Shown here one piece after another: positions 1 through 5,606 of a stretch of 5,644 nucleotides of DNA. Below the pieces are notes generated by a model. It made no database searches and was not told the DNA's origin. It worked only from the letters and a program-made list of their open reading frames with translations. Positions within the stretch are counted from its first letter, which is position 1; each line of letters starts with the position of its first letter. The DNA comes from an uncultured Erysipelotrichaceae bacterium (GTDB taxonomy: Bacteria; Bacillota_I; Bacilli_A; RF39; UBA660), in NCBI GenBank assembly GCA_902795725.1, contig CADBLY010000055.1, positions 1 through 5,644 of the forward strand. The letters are read 5' to 3'. Position numbers and translations under genes: made by a program.

Positions 1-1309
1 GTTATTAAAAACGCTTGAGGAACCTCCTGGTCATGTTATATTTATTTTGGCTACAACTGAACCTCATAAGATTCCTCTTACGATTGCATCTAGATGTCAA
101 AAATTTAGATTTTCTAAGATTGATGATAACAAAATTGTTGATAGACTTAAATTTATTGCGGATAATGAGAAAGTAAATGCTTCTTTAGATGTTTTTTACG
201 AGATCGCAAGGTTATCTGATGGTTGTATGAGAGATGCAATTAATATTTTTGATCAACTTATTGCCTATAGCAATAGTAATATTTCAATTGAAGATGTTTA
301 TAAAGTAAATGGCTCTGTTTCTTATGATGATATTGCTAATCTTATAAATTATATTGTAAGTGGTGATAAGGTTAATATTATTAATTATATTTCTGACTTT
401 GAAAAATCTGGTAATTTTGTTAATAAATTTATTGAAGAATTAATTGTTTTTTTTAAAGATGTTCTTTTATATCGCAATACTGGGGTTTTATCAAATATAG
501 AAGTTAAGAATAAGGCGATTGAGAAAGTTAATAAAATCTGTGATGATATTTTTATTTATGAATTTGTTGAAAATTTATATAATGTTTTAAATGATATTAA
601 GACAACATCACATGATTCTATTATTTTTATGACTTCTTTACTTAAAATTTCTGATAAATTTAATTATACTGATTTGGAAAATAATGATTTTAGCGAGGAT
701 AAAGTTAATAATTCTAATAAAATTATTTCCCGGGAAATAATTTTGGGAAATAATAGTGAAAAAAATAATAATTTAGGTGATAAAATTGTTGATATGTCTT
801 CAGATGAATCTAAAAAAGCGAATTTTAATAGAAAAATAAATGGTTTGTCTGATAAAGATATTGATATTAGAATTAATAATACACTTGCACTTGCTTCTAA
901 AAATGTTTTAAATGAATATAAGAATAAATGGAAGTGTGTTGATGAGTATATTTATGATGATAAGTATTCAGTAGCTGCGGGTCTTCTTAAGGATACTTCA
1001 ATTGTTGCTTGTTCTGACAATTATGTGATTTTAAGTAGTAGTATTCATTCAATTGTTGATAGAATTAATGAAAATTTTGAACTTGTTGAAGAATTACTAG
1101 GTAAAATATATAATAATGATATTTTTGTTGTGGCTCTTACTAGTAGTGATTGGAATGATAAGAAGAAAGACTATGTTATGAATATTAAGAATGGAAATAA
1201 ATATACGGTGATTGAATATTCTAAGAAGAAGAAAGAACAAGAAAAGGGGATTACCCCAGTTGACGAACTTATTAATTTAGTTGGAGATAGTATTATAGAA
1301 TATAAATAG
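1..1309 (+). CDS. dnaX: DNA polymerase III subunit gamma/tau, 3' part (5' end outside window)
   Basis: This is the ATPase subunit of the clamp loader that places the sliding clamp on primed DNA and, through its tau tail, contacts the polymerase and helicase. The reading frame is already open at base 2, giving 435 visible residues; by comparison with full-length DnaX roughly 140 N-terminal residues (Walker A, zinc module, Walker B) lie upstream. The fragment opens with LLKTLEEPP, then ILATTEPHKIP (sensor 1 region) and the clamp-loader signature SRC at fragment residues 30-32, followed by the lid helices with DGCMRDAINIFDQ. The helical collar domain runs to about residue 225. A polar, Asn/Lys/Ser-rich linker follows, and from about residue 300 comes the tau-type C-terminal domain ending near GITPVDELINLVGD. 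Total length would be close to the 563 residues of B. subtilis DnaX. It heads the visible operon, with ybaB 18 bases downstream as in many bacteria. The linker DNA holds a palindrome and an A7 run, described separately. Identity is secure. Confidence 0.96.
   Translation, partial: LLKTLEEPPGHVIFILATTEPHKIPLTIASRCQKFRFSKIDDNKIVDRLKFIADNEKVNASLDVFYEIARLSDGCMRDAINIFDQLIAYSNSNISIEDVYKVNGSVSYDDIANLINYIVSGDKVNIINYISDFEKSGNFVNKFIEELIVFFKDVLLYRNTGVLSNIEVKNKAIEKVNKICDDIFIYEFVENLYNVLNDIKTTSHDSIIFMTSLLKISDKFNYTDLENNDFSEDKVNNSNKIISREIILGNNSEKNNNLGDKIVDMSSDESKKANFNRKINGLSDKDIDIRINNTLALASKNVLNEYKNKWKCVDEYIYDDKYSVAAGLLKDTSIVACSDNYVILSSSIHSIVDRINENFELVEELLGKIYNNDIFVVALTSSDWNDKKKDYVMNIKNGNKYTVIEYSKKKKEQEKGITPVDELINLVGDSIIEYK
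719..754. repeat. Perfect palindrome plus direct repeat inside dnaX linker
   Basis: Bases 719-744 form a perfect 26-bp palindrome centred on CCCGGG between 731 and 732. The right-arm decamer GGGAAATAAT at 732-741 is repeated exactly at 745-754, so the left arm at 722-731 could pair with either copy, the second giving a 10-bp stem with a 13-base loop. It lies wholly in coding sequence for the poorly conserved linker of DnaX. A GC-only core is conspicuous in such AT-rich DNA. It is not followed by a T-run of terminator type. Function is unknown; it may be chance in a low-complexity linker, a regulatory RNA structure, or a protein-binding site. Confidence 0.6.
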
Positions 1310-1310
1310 A

Positions 1311-1317
1311 AAAGGAG
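1311..1317 (+). promoter_or_regulatory. Ribosome binding site deciding the ybaB start
   Basis: AAAGGAG lies one base before an ATG at 1319 and ten bases before the ATG at 1328. The first spacing is too short for initiation, so 1328 is the likely start. This removes three residues (MIV) from the longest frame and gives a protein beginning MNMQNLMMQAKKMQ, which fits the YbaB family. Confidence 0.75.
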
Positions 1318-1327
1318 AATGATAGTT

Positions 1328-1624
1328 ATGAATATGCAAAATTTAATGATGCAAGCTAAAAAAATGCAAAAGGATTTAGAAAAGGCGCAAAGTGAGTTAG
1401 AAAGTAAGGTTTATGAAGGAAAGTCACAGATTGTATCTGTAACTGTAGGTGGTAAAGGAAAATTACTATCTGTGTCTATTGATGAAGAGGATTTATCTTC
1501 TCTTGATAAAGAGATGCTTGAAGATATGTTTTTAGTAGCGGTTAACTCTGCAATTGATAAGATGGAACAAGATAAGAATGAAAAGTTTGGTAAATATGGC
1601 CAAATGTTTAATGGTTTGATGTAG
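1328..1624 (+). CDS. ybaB: YbaB/EbfC family nucleoid-associated protein
   Basis: This is a small DNA-binding protein of the YbaB/EbfC family (YaaK in B. subtilis), a dimer thought to bind DNA with tweezer-like alpha-helical arms and to act in nucleoid organisation. The 98 residues are typical of the family. The Met/Gln/Lys-rich N-terminal helix (MMQAKKMQKDLEKAQ, residues 7-21) is followed by a beta strand segment with VGGKGKLLSVSID (40-52) and the C-terminal helix KEMLEDMFLVAVNSA (61-75), all family hallmarks. The start at 1328 is chosen from ribosome-binding-site spacing; 1319 is an alternative and 1334 is possible. The gene sits between dnaX and recR, a placement shared by Gram-negative and Gram-positive bacteria. 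Its TAG stop is one base before the recR ATG, so the two are very likely translated together. The family assignment is firm; its exact cellular role remains unclear in general. Confidence 0.94.
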   Translation: MNMQNLMMQAKKMQKDLEKAQSELESKVYEGKSQIVSVTVGGKGKLLSVSIDEEDLSSLDKEMLEDMFLVAVNSAIDKMEQDKNEKFGKYGQMFNGLM

Positions 1625-1625
1625 T

Positions 1626-2219
1626 ATGTATCCAAGTAGTATTAAGAATGTTATAGATTGTTTTAAGGATTTACCTGGAATAGGGGAGAAGACAGCGGAG
1701 AGACTTGCTTTTTCACTAATTAATTTTAATAAGGATAAACTTACTTCTTTTTCGGATGCGATAGTAGATATTAGAGATAAAATTACTACGTGCGCTATAT
1801 GTGGTAATATTACTGATGATAATGTATGCTCTATTTGCAGAGATAAAGATAGAAGTGATAACATTGTTTTTGTAGTAGAAAAGGCTAAGGATATTGCTTT
1901 ATTTGAAAAGATAAATGTTTATAATGGTAAATATCATGTTCTTGGCAAGCTTATTTCTCCACTTGATGGTGTTGGTCCAGAGGATATTAATTTGGATTCT
2001 CTTGTTGATAGAATTAAAAAAGGTACTATTAAAGAGATTATTCTTACTTTGAAACCTTCAATTGAAGGTGAGACAACAATGCAATACATTAAGAAAATAG
2101 TGGAACCATATGGTATTAGAGTTACAAGAATTGCTACTGGTATTCCTGTGGGTACTGATATTGAATATATTGATCCAATGACTTTGGAATTTGCATTAGA
2201 GGGAAGAAAAGACATTTAA
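1626..2219 (+). CDS. recR: Recombination mediator RecR
   Basis: RecR works with RecO (and RecF) in loading RecA on SSB-coated single-stranded DNA at gaps. The 197 residues match the family length. An N-terminal helix-hairpin-helix is seen as LPGIGEKTAERLAF (16-29). The zinc finger has four cysteines at 56, 59, 68 and 71 (CAIC ... CSIC). The Toprim domain begins at about residue 79 with VFVVEKAKDI and includes SPLDGVGPEDI (111-121) and IEGETT (146-151). The C-terminal segment GIPVGTDIEYIDPMTL (172-187) closes the ring-forming subunit. A segment usually reading ATNP before the IEGE motif is TLKP here (141-144), a variant of a well-conserved stretch. The start at 1626 matches the family N-terminus, but only a weak upstream G-rich match (GGTTTGAT) precedes it, so translation probably depends on ribosomes finishing ybaB. 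Identification is secure. Confidence 0.97.
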   Translation: MYPSSIKNVIDCFKDLPGIGEKTAERLAFSLINFNKDKLTSFSDAIVDIRDKITTCAICGNITDDNVCSICRDKDRSDNIVFVVEKAKDIALFEKINVYNGKYHVLGKLISPLDGVGPEDINLDSLVDRIKKGTIKEIILTLKPSIEGETTMQYIKKIVEPYGIRVTRIATGIPVGTDIEYIDPMTLEFALEGRKDI

Positions 2220-2244
2220 TTTATTCTTAATCATATATTTTACT

Positions 2245-2251
2245 AGGGTGA
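2245..2251 (+). promoter_or_regulatory. Ribosome binding site of bofA-like gene
   Basis: AGGGTGA precedes the ATG at 2256 by four bases. It matches the GGTGA part of the Shine-Dalgarno complement rather than AGGAGG. Its presence supports this short frame as a real gene. The rest of the 36-base gap (2220-2255) is AT-rich; I see no hairpin or convincing -35/-10 pair in it. Confidence 0.65.
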
Positions 2252-2255
2252 AATA

Positions 2256-2444
2256 ATGGTTAAGAAATTATTTTGGTTAATTAAAAGATTTATTGTTAGT
2301 GTACTACTTATATATACTTATAATGTTATTGTTTTTTCGCTTGGTATTACAATTCCTATTAATATATATACGATTTTATTTATATGTTTATTTGGATTTC
2401 CAGGTATTATGGGACTTTGTTTGTTATTTTTATTTGTTTTTTAA
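2256..2444 (+). CDS. bofA: BofA family small membrane protein (pro-sigma-K processing inhibitor-like)
   Basis: This 62-residue, very hydrophobic protein appears to have two membrane segments, about residues 11-30 and 37-61, after a short basic start (MVKK...IKR). Its second half carries the BofA family pattern: LGITIPINIYT (29-39) followed by GFPGI (47-51), resembling the VPIN..T...GxPGI end of B. subtilis BofA. In B. subtilis, BofA holds the intramembrane protease SpoIVFB inactive in the outer forespore membrane and so times pro-sigma-K processing. Three polar residues reported important there (N48, N61, T64) have counterparts with the same spacing: N23, N36 and T39. The protein lacks roughly the first 25 residues of the 87-residue B. 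subtilis protein, including its first hydrophobic segment. Placement just after recR also matches the B. subtilis order. Family membership is likely; whether the organism sporulates, or uses the protein on another protease, is not shown here. Confidence 0.8.
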   Translation: MVKKLFWLIKRFIVSVLLIYTYNVIVFSLGITIPINIYTILFICLFGFPGIMGLCLLFLFVF

Positions 2445-2452
2445 GAGGGTGA
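2445..2452 (+). promoter_or_regulatory. Ribosome binding site of holB
   Basis: GAGGGTGA begins directly after the bofA-like stop codon and lies five bases before the holB ATG at 2458. The 13-base gap between the genes is almost entirely this site, consistent with co-transcription. Confidence 0.7.
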
Positions 2453-2457
2453 GATAA

Positions 2458-3375
2458 ATGCTTGATAAATATATGGATGGACAACCTGTTGTTTATAGAA
2501 TGCTTATGAATGCTATTAATAATAATAAGTTATCTCATGCTTATTTGTTTGATTCTAATGGTAATTCAGATGTTTATGATATAGTTATGTCATTTGTTAA
2601 AATGATTGTTTGTATGGATAATGAATTTGATATAGATGATATATCTAAAAGAATAGATGATGGTAATTACTTAGATGTTAAGGTAATTGAACCATATGGT
2701 CTTTGGATTAAGAAAGATCAAGTATTGGAATTAGAAGAAGAATTTAATAAAAAGGCAATTGAAGGTAAGAAAAAAGTTTATATTATTAAGTCTGCTGATA
2801 GGATGAATAGTAGTACCGCGAATAGTATATTAAAGTTTCTAGAGGAACCTGTTGATGACATTATTGCTATTTTAATCGTGGACAACCTATCTTTAGTTCT
2901 TCCAACCATAGTATCAAGGTGTCAAGTACTTAGATTAAATAAAAAGAATTATAGTGATAATACTTTAGATAATTTTAATAATTTATTTTATAACTCTAAG
3001 TTAGATGATGAGAATAAAAAATTATTTATAAATAATGTTTTATCTTTTATTAAAGAGTTTGAATTTAGTGAATTAGATACTATTATATATGGAAAGAGGT
3101 TATGGCATAATAATTTTAAAAATAGAGATGAATGTATAATGGCAATGGAACTTATTATTAATTTTTATTATGATGTTATTAAGTATAAGACATTAAAAAC
3201 ACTAGATTTTTTTAAAGATAATAATGAATTAATAGGTAGTATTGCTAGTAAGAATAGTTTAGAAGATTTAATTAGAAAGGTGTCTATATGTTGTAGGATA
3301 AAGACATACTTTATGATTAATTTGAATATTAATTTAACTTATGATAGATTTATTATAGAAATGTGTGGTGATTAG
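2458..3375 (+). CDS. holB: DNA polymerase III subunit delta prime
   Basis: Delta prime is the stator of the clamp loader and partners DnaX and delta. The 305-residue protein shows LSHAYLFD (25-32) at the degenerate P-loop position, DGNYLDVKVIEPYGLWIKKDQV (within 68-89), KKVYIIKSADRMN (105-117), NSILKFLEEP (122-131) and the conserved SRC at 153-155, which supplies the arginine to a neighbouring ATP site. No GxxGxGK Walker A is present, as expected for a non-hydrolysing delta prime. The zinc module expected between residues 50 and 70 is missing: only Cys52 remains of the usual four cysteines. The C-terminal collar domain (about 165-305) is divergent but ends with NLNINLTYDRFII, like the NxN...L.... 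end of the family. In B. subtilis holB also precedes yaaT and yabB. The tmk, yaaQ and yaaR genes found upstream there are absent here. Identification is secure by motifs and context. Confidence 0.93.
   Translation: MLDKYMDGQPVVYRMLMNAINNNKLSHAYLFDSNGNSDVYDIVMSFVKMIVCMDNEFDIDDISKRIDDGNYLDVKVIEPYGLWIKKDQVLELEEEFNKKAIEGKKKVYIIKSADRMNSSTANSILKFLEEPVDDIIAILIVDNLSLVLPTIVSRCQVLRLNKKNYSDNTLDNFNNLFYNSKLDDENKKLFINNVLSFIKEFEFSELDTIIYGKRLWHNNFKNRDECIMAMELIINFYYDVIKYKTLKTLDFFKDNNELIGSIASKNSLEDLIRKVSICCRIKTYFMINLNINLTYDRFIIEMCGD
3367..3373 (+). promoter_or_regulatory. Ribosome binding site deciding the ricT start
   Basis: GGTGATT, inside the last codons of holB, matches the 3' end of the Shine-Dalgarno complement and is well placed for the ATG at 3377. 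An upstream GTG at 3365 would extend the protein by four residues but lies before this site and does not fit the family N-terminus. Confidence 0.7.
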
Positions 3376-3376
3376 G

Positions 3377-4060
3377 ATGAGTGTTGTTGGTATTAAGATA
3401 GATAGTAATAATAAACTATTATATTATAATAGTAATGGTCTTAATTTAAAGAAAAATTTAACCGTGGTTATTGAGGATGATCGTGGTCTTCAATTTGGTA
3501 AAGTTGTTTCTTTTGTAGATGATAAAGATAATAGGAAAAAATATGATAATGTCATTAGAATCGCGACAAAGAAAGATTATATGCAGTATCTTAAAAATAT
3601 AACTGATGCAAAGAATGCTTTAAAAAAATGTAAAGAACTTATTAATGATATGGGACTAAATATGTCTATTATTGATACTTATTATACATTAGATAAGAGT
3701 TTATTATTATTTAGATTTGTTTCTGATGAGAGAGTAGATTTTAGAGAACTTGCGAGAGAACTTGGATCTAAATTAAAGACAAGAATAGAGCTTAGACAGA
3801 TTGGTATTAGAGATAAAGCAAGAGAAGTTGGTGGAATTGGACCTTGTGGTAGATTTTTATGTTGTAGCACTTTTTTAACGGATTTTGATACGGTATCAAT
3901 TAATATGGCTAAGAATCAGGGACTAGCTTTAAATCCTACGAAAATTAATGGGGTATGCGGAAGACTTTTATGCTGTTTAACTTATGAAAATGATATATAT
4001 ACCCAAATGAAGAAAGAAAATAAGAATATTACTGGAGAAAAAGATGATAGTAAGAAATAG
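3377..4060 (+). CDS. ricT: RicT (YaaT), PSP1-domain regulator of RNase Y
   Basis: In B. subtilis, RicT forms the Y-complex with RicA (YmcA) and RicF (YlbF), carries Fe-S clusters, and directs RNase Y to operon transcripts; mutants affect biofilm, competence and sporulation. The 227 residues start MSVVGIKI, as in YaaT (VVGVRF). The PSP1 core is plain: RVDFRELARELG (119-130), RIELRQIGIRDKA (136-148), GGIGPCGRFLCC (152-163) and NPTKINGVCGRLLCCLTYEND (within 186-206). The six cysteines at 157, 162, 163, 194, 199 and 200 fit cluster binding. The protein ends about 20 residues after the second cysteine motif, whereas B. subtilis YaaT (275 residues) has a longer tail, so this form is trimmed. Its start is one base after the holB stop and its end overlaps trmN6 by 17 bases, so coupling in both directions is likely. 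Identity is firm; partners cannot be judged from this window. Confidence 0.94.
   Translation: MSVVGIKIDSNNKLLYYNSNGLNLKKNLTVVIEDDRGLQFGKVVSFVDDKDNRKKYDNVIRIATKKDYMQYLKNITDAKNALKKCKELINDMGLNMSIIDTYYTLDKSLLLFRFVSDERVDFRELARELGSKLKTRIELRQIGIRDKAREVGGIGPCGRFLCCSTFLTDFDTVSINMAKNQGLALNPTKINGVCGRLLCCLTYENDIYTQMKKENKNITGEKDDSKK
4034..4037 (+). promoter_or_regulatory. Ribosome binding site of trmN6 within ricT
   Basis: GGAG lies six bases before the ATG at 4044 and within the ricT coding sequence. It supports the overlapping start. Confidence 0.6.
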
Positions 4061-4778
4061 GCTTCTTAATTTTGATGATAAGATTATTTATCAGGATAGT
4101 GATTATTTTAAGATGTCACTAGACAGTGTGCTTCTTGCTAATTTTGTTACTATTAATTTAAAAGATAAGAATATTTTGGATATAGCTACGGGTAATGCTC
4201 CTATGCCTATGCTTCTTTCTTTTAGAACGAAAGCCAAAATATATGGAATTGAACTTCAAAAAGAGATATATTCTCTTGGTGTTAAATCAGTTAAAGAAAA
4301 TAATATGGATAATCGGATTACTTTAATTAATGATGATGCGAAGAAAATATCAAATTATTTTGAGTCTGATTCTTTTGATGTTATTGTTAGTAATCCTCCA
4401 TACTTTAATACTAGTGATGATAGATTTGTTAATGATAATGAGATAAAATCGATTGCGAGGCATGAGAAATATCTTAATATTGAAGATGTACTAAAAATAT
4501 CTAGAAAGTTACTTAAAAATGGTGGAAGAGTTGCTTTTGTTCATAGAACAGAGAGATTAATGGAGTTATTATTTCTTATGAAGAAATATAATATTGAACC
4601 GAAGAAGATTAGATTTGTTTATCCAAATGGAAAGAAGAATAGTGATTTAGTCTTAATTGAAGGGGTTAAAAATGGAAAATCTGGTCTTAAGATATTGAAT
4701 CCTTTATTTGTCTATGAAGATGATGGTAGTTATACAAATGAAGTTAGAAAGATGTATGGTGATAATAATGCAAAATAG
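4044..4778 (+). CDS. trmN6: tRNA1(Val) adenine-37 N6-methyltransferase-like protein (YabB/TrmN6)
   Basis: This is a SAM-dependent N6-adenine methyltransferase of the YfiC/YabB family; E. coli YfiC methylates A37 of tRNA1(Val). The 244 residues show the family start FKMSLDSVLLANF (22-34), motif I as ILDIATGNAPMP (44-55), the acidic motif II end at YGIELQ (67-72), and the catalytic motif IV VSNPPYFN (115-122), typical of methylation on an exocyclic amino group. VRKMYG near the C-terminus is the usual family end. Motif I has Ala where two of the three glycines of the DxGxGxG consensus normally stand, a conservative change. The gene follows ricT directly, without the yabA that separates them in B. 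subtilis, and overlaps it by 17 bases. It also overlaps rsmI by 11 bases. The family call is firm; the substrate tRNA is inferred from E. coli and could differ in this lineage. Confidence 0.88.
   Translation: MIVRNRLLNFDDKIIYQDSDYFKMSLDSVLLANFVTINLKDKNILDIATGNAPMPMLLSFRTKAKIYGIELQKEIYSLGVKSVKENNMDNRITLINDDAKKISNYFESDSFDVIVSNPPYFNTSDDRFVNDNEIKSIARHEKYLNIEDVLKISRKLLKNGGRVAFVHRTERLMELLFLMKKYNIEPKKIRFVYPNGKKNSDLVLIEGVKNGKSGLKILNPLFVYEDDGSYTNEVRKMYGDNNAK
4758..4763 (+). promoter_or_regulatory. Ribosome binding site deciding the rsmI start
   Basis: GGTGAT sits four bases before the ATG at 4768, the same motif and spacing as at ricT. It favours 4768 over the in-frame ATG at 4708, which would add 20 residues with no family match. 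Confidence 0.7.
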
Positions 4779-5604
4779 TTATGATGGTAGTCCAACTTTA
4801 TATTTAGTACCAACACCAATCGGTAATATGGGAGATATTACTTATCGGGCTGTTGATGTACTTAAAGAGGTAGATGTTATTTTTTCGGAAGATACAAGAG
4901 TTACTCTTAATTTACTTAATTATTTTGATATATCAAAAAAGCTTATAGCACTACATGATCATAATGAGGAAGATTTGAAAGAAAAGGTGCTAGAATATCT
5001 AAAAGATGGTAAGAATATTGCCTTAGTAACTGACAGAGGAACTCCAATTATAAGTGATCCGGGATATAAAACAGTAAAATATGTAACGGATAAGGGATAT
5101 AATGTGGTATCTTTACCTGGAGCAACTGCTTTTGTACCTGCGCTTACGGTATCTGGTCTTGCTCCTCAGCCATTTTTATTTTATGGCTTTTTAAATAGTA
5201 AAGAAAGTAAGAGAAAAGAAGAACTTGAAAAAATAAGTAACGAAGAAGAGACAATAATTTTTTATGAGGCTCCTCATCGAATTAAGAGTACTTTAAAGTT
5301 AATGCAAGATGTATTTGGTGACAGAAATATTAGTATATCTAGAGAAATATCTAAGAAGTTTGAATCTGTTTACAGGGGTAAAATTAGTGATGTAATTGAT
5401 ATCGTACCAGAAAAGGGAGAATTTGTTATTGTGGTTGAAGGTAGTACTAATAATGATAATGTTTTTTCTGAATTAAGTGTAAAAGATACAGTTGACATGT
5501 ATATTAAAGCAGGACTTGACGTAATGAGTGCTATTAAGAGAGTAGCTAAAGATAGAAGGGTATCTAAAAGTGTTATATATAAAGAATATCATGGGGAGGT
5601 GTAA
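4768..5604 (+). CDS. rsmI: 16S rRNA (cytidine-1402 2'-O)-methyltransferase RsmI
   Basis: RsmI methylates the 2'-O of C1402 in 16S rRNA near the ribosomal P site, using SAM. From the ATG at 4768 the protein has 278 residues, near the 286-292 of E. coli and B. subtilis. It carries the tetrapyrrole-methylase fold motifs: LYLVPTPIGNMGDITYRAV (within 11-29), SEDTRVTLNLL (40-50), LVTDRGTPIISDPGY (86-100), SLPGATAFVPAL (115-126), FYEAPHRI (165-172) and SREISKKFES (191-200). The last 40 residues form the C-terminal helical domain seen in full-length RsmI. In the third motif the usual SDAGTP reads TDRGTP. The start overlaps the end of trmN6 by 11 bases, and yazA, which intervenes in B. subtilis, is absent. 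The last codons contain the ribosome binding site for pth. Identification is secure. Confidence 0.96.
   Translation: MQNSYDGSPTLYLVPTPIGNMGDITYRAVDVLKEVDVIFSEDTRVTLNLLNYFDISKKLIALHDHNEEDLKEKVLEYLKDGKNIALVTDRGTPIISDPGYKTVKYVTDKGYNVVSLPGATAFVPALTVSGLAPQPFLFYGFLNSKESKRKEELEKISNEEETIIFYEAPHRIKSTLKLMQDVFGDRNISISREISKKFESVYRGKISDVIDIVPEKGEFVIVVEGSTNNDNVFSELSVKDTVDMYIKAGLDVMSAIKRVAKDRRVSKSVIYKEYHGEV
5594..5601 (+). promoter_or_regulatory. Ribosome binding site of pth
   Basis: GGGAGGTG within the last rsmI codons is the strongest Shine-Dalgarno match in the window and stands five bases before the ATG at 5607. It suggests pth is translated strongly and together with rsmI. Confidence 0.8.
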
Positions 5605-5606
5605 TT

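Noticed and set aside
447..454. T8 run in dnaX as a slippage or terminator signal
   Set aside because: No stem precedes it and the frame through it encodes expected helical DnaX sequence.
1246..1257. GGGG-ATTA-CCCC inverted repeat near the dnaX 3' end
   Set aside because: The stem is only four pairs, does not extend, has no T-run, and encodes the conserved GITPVDEL tail.
1411..2215. Open frames on the minus strand (1411-1635, 1532-1864, 1934-2215)
   Set aside because: They lie opposite ybaB and recR, have no family motifs, and read like reverse translations of those genes. The same holds for the minus-strand frame at 3682-3870 opposite ricT.
2220..2255. Possible internal promoter in the recR-bofA gap (TATATT near 2234)
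   Set aside because: In such AT-rich DNA a -10-like hexamer is expected by chance, and no matching -35 is seen.
4708..4767. Longer RsmI N-terminus from ATG 4708
   Set aside because: It lies inside trmN6, has no family similarity, and the GGTGAT site favours 4768.
180..5280. Reassignment of AGG or CGG arginine codons, known in some Bacillota lineages
   Set aside because: AGG encodes the conserved Arg of the HolB SRC motif, and CGG encodes the conserved Arg in RsmI (TYRAVDVL) and TrmN6 (NRITL). CGA encodes Arg in RsmI APHRI. The standard code fits.
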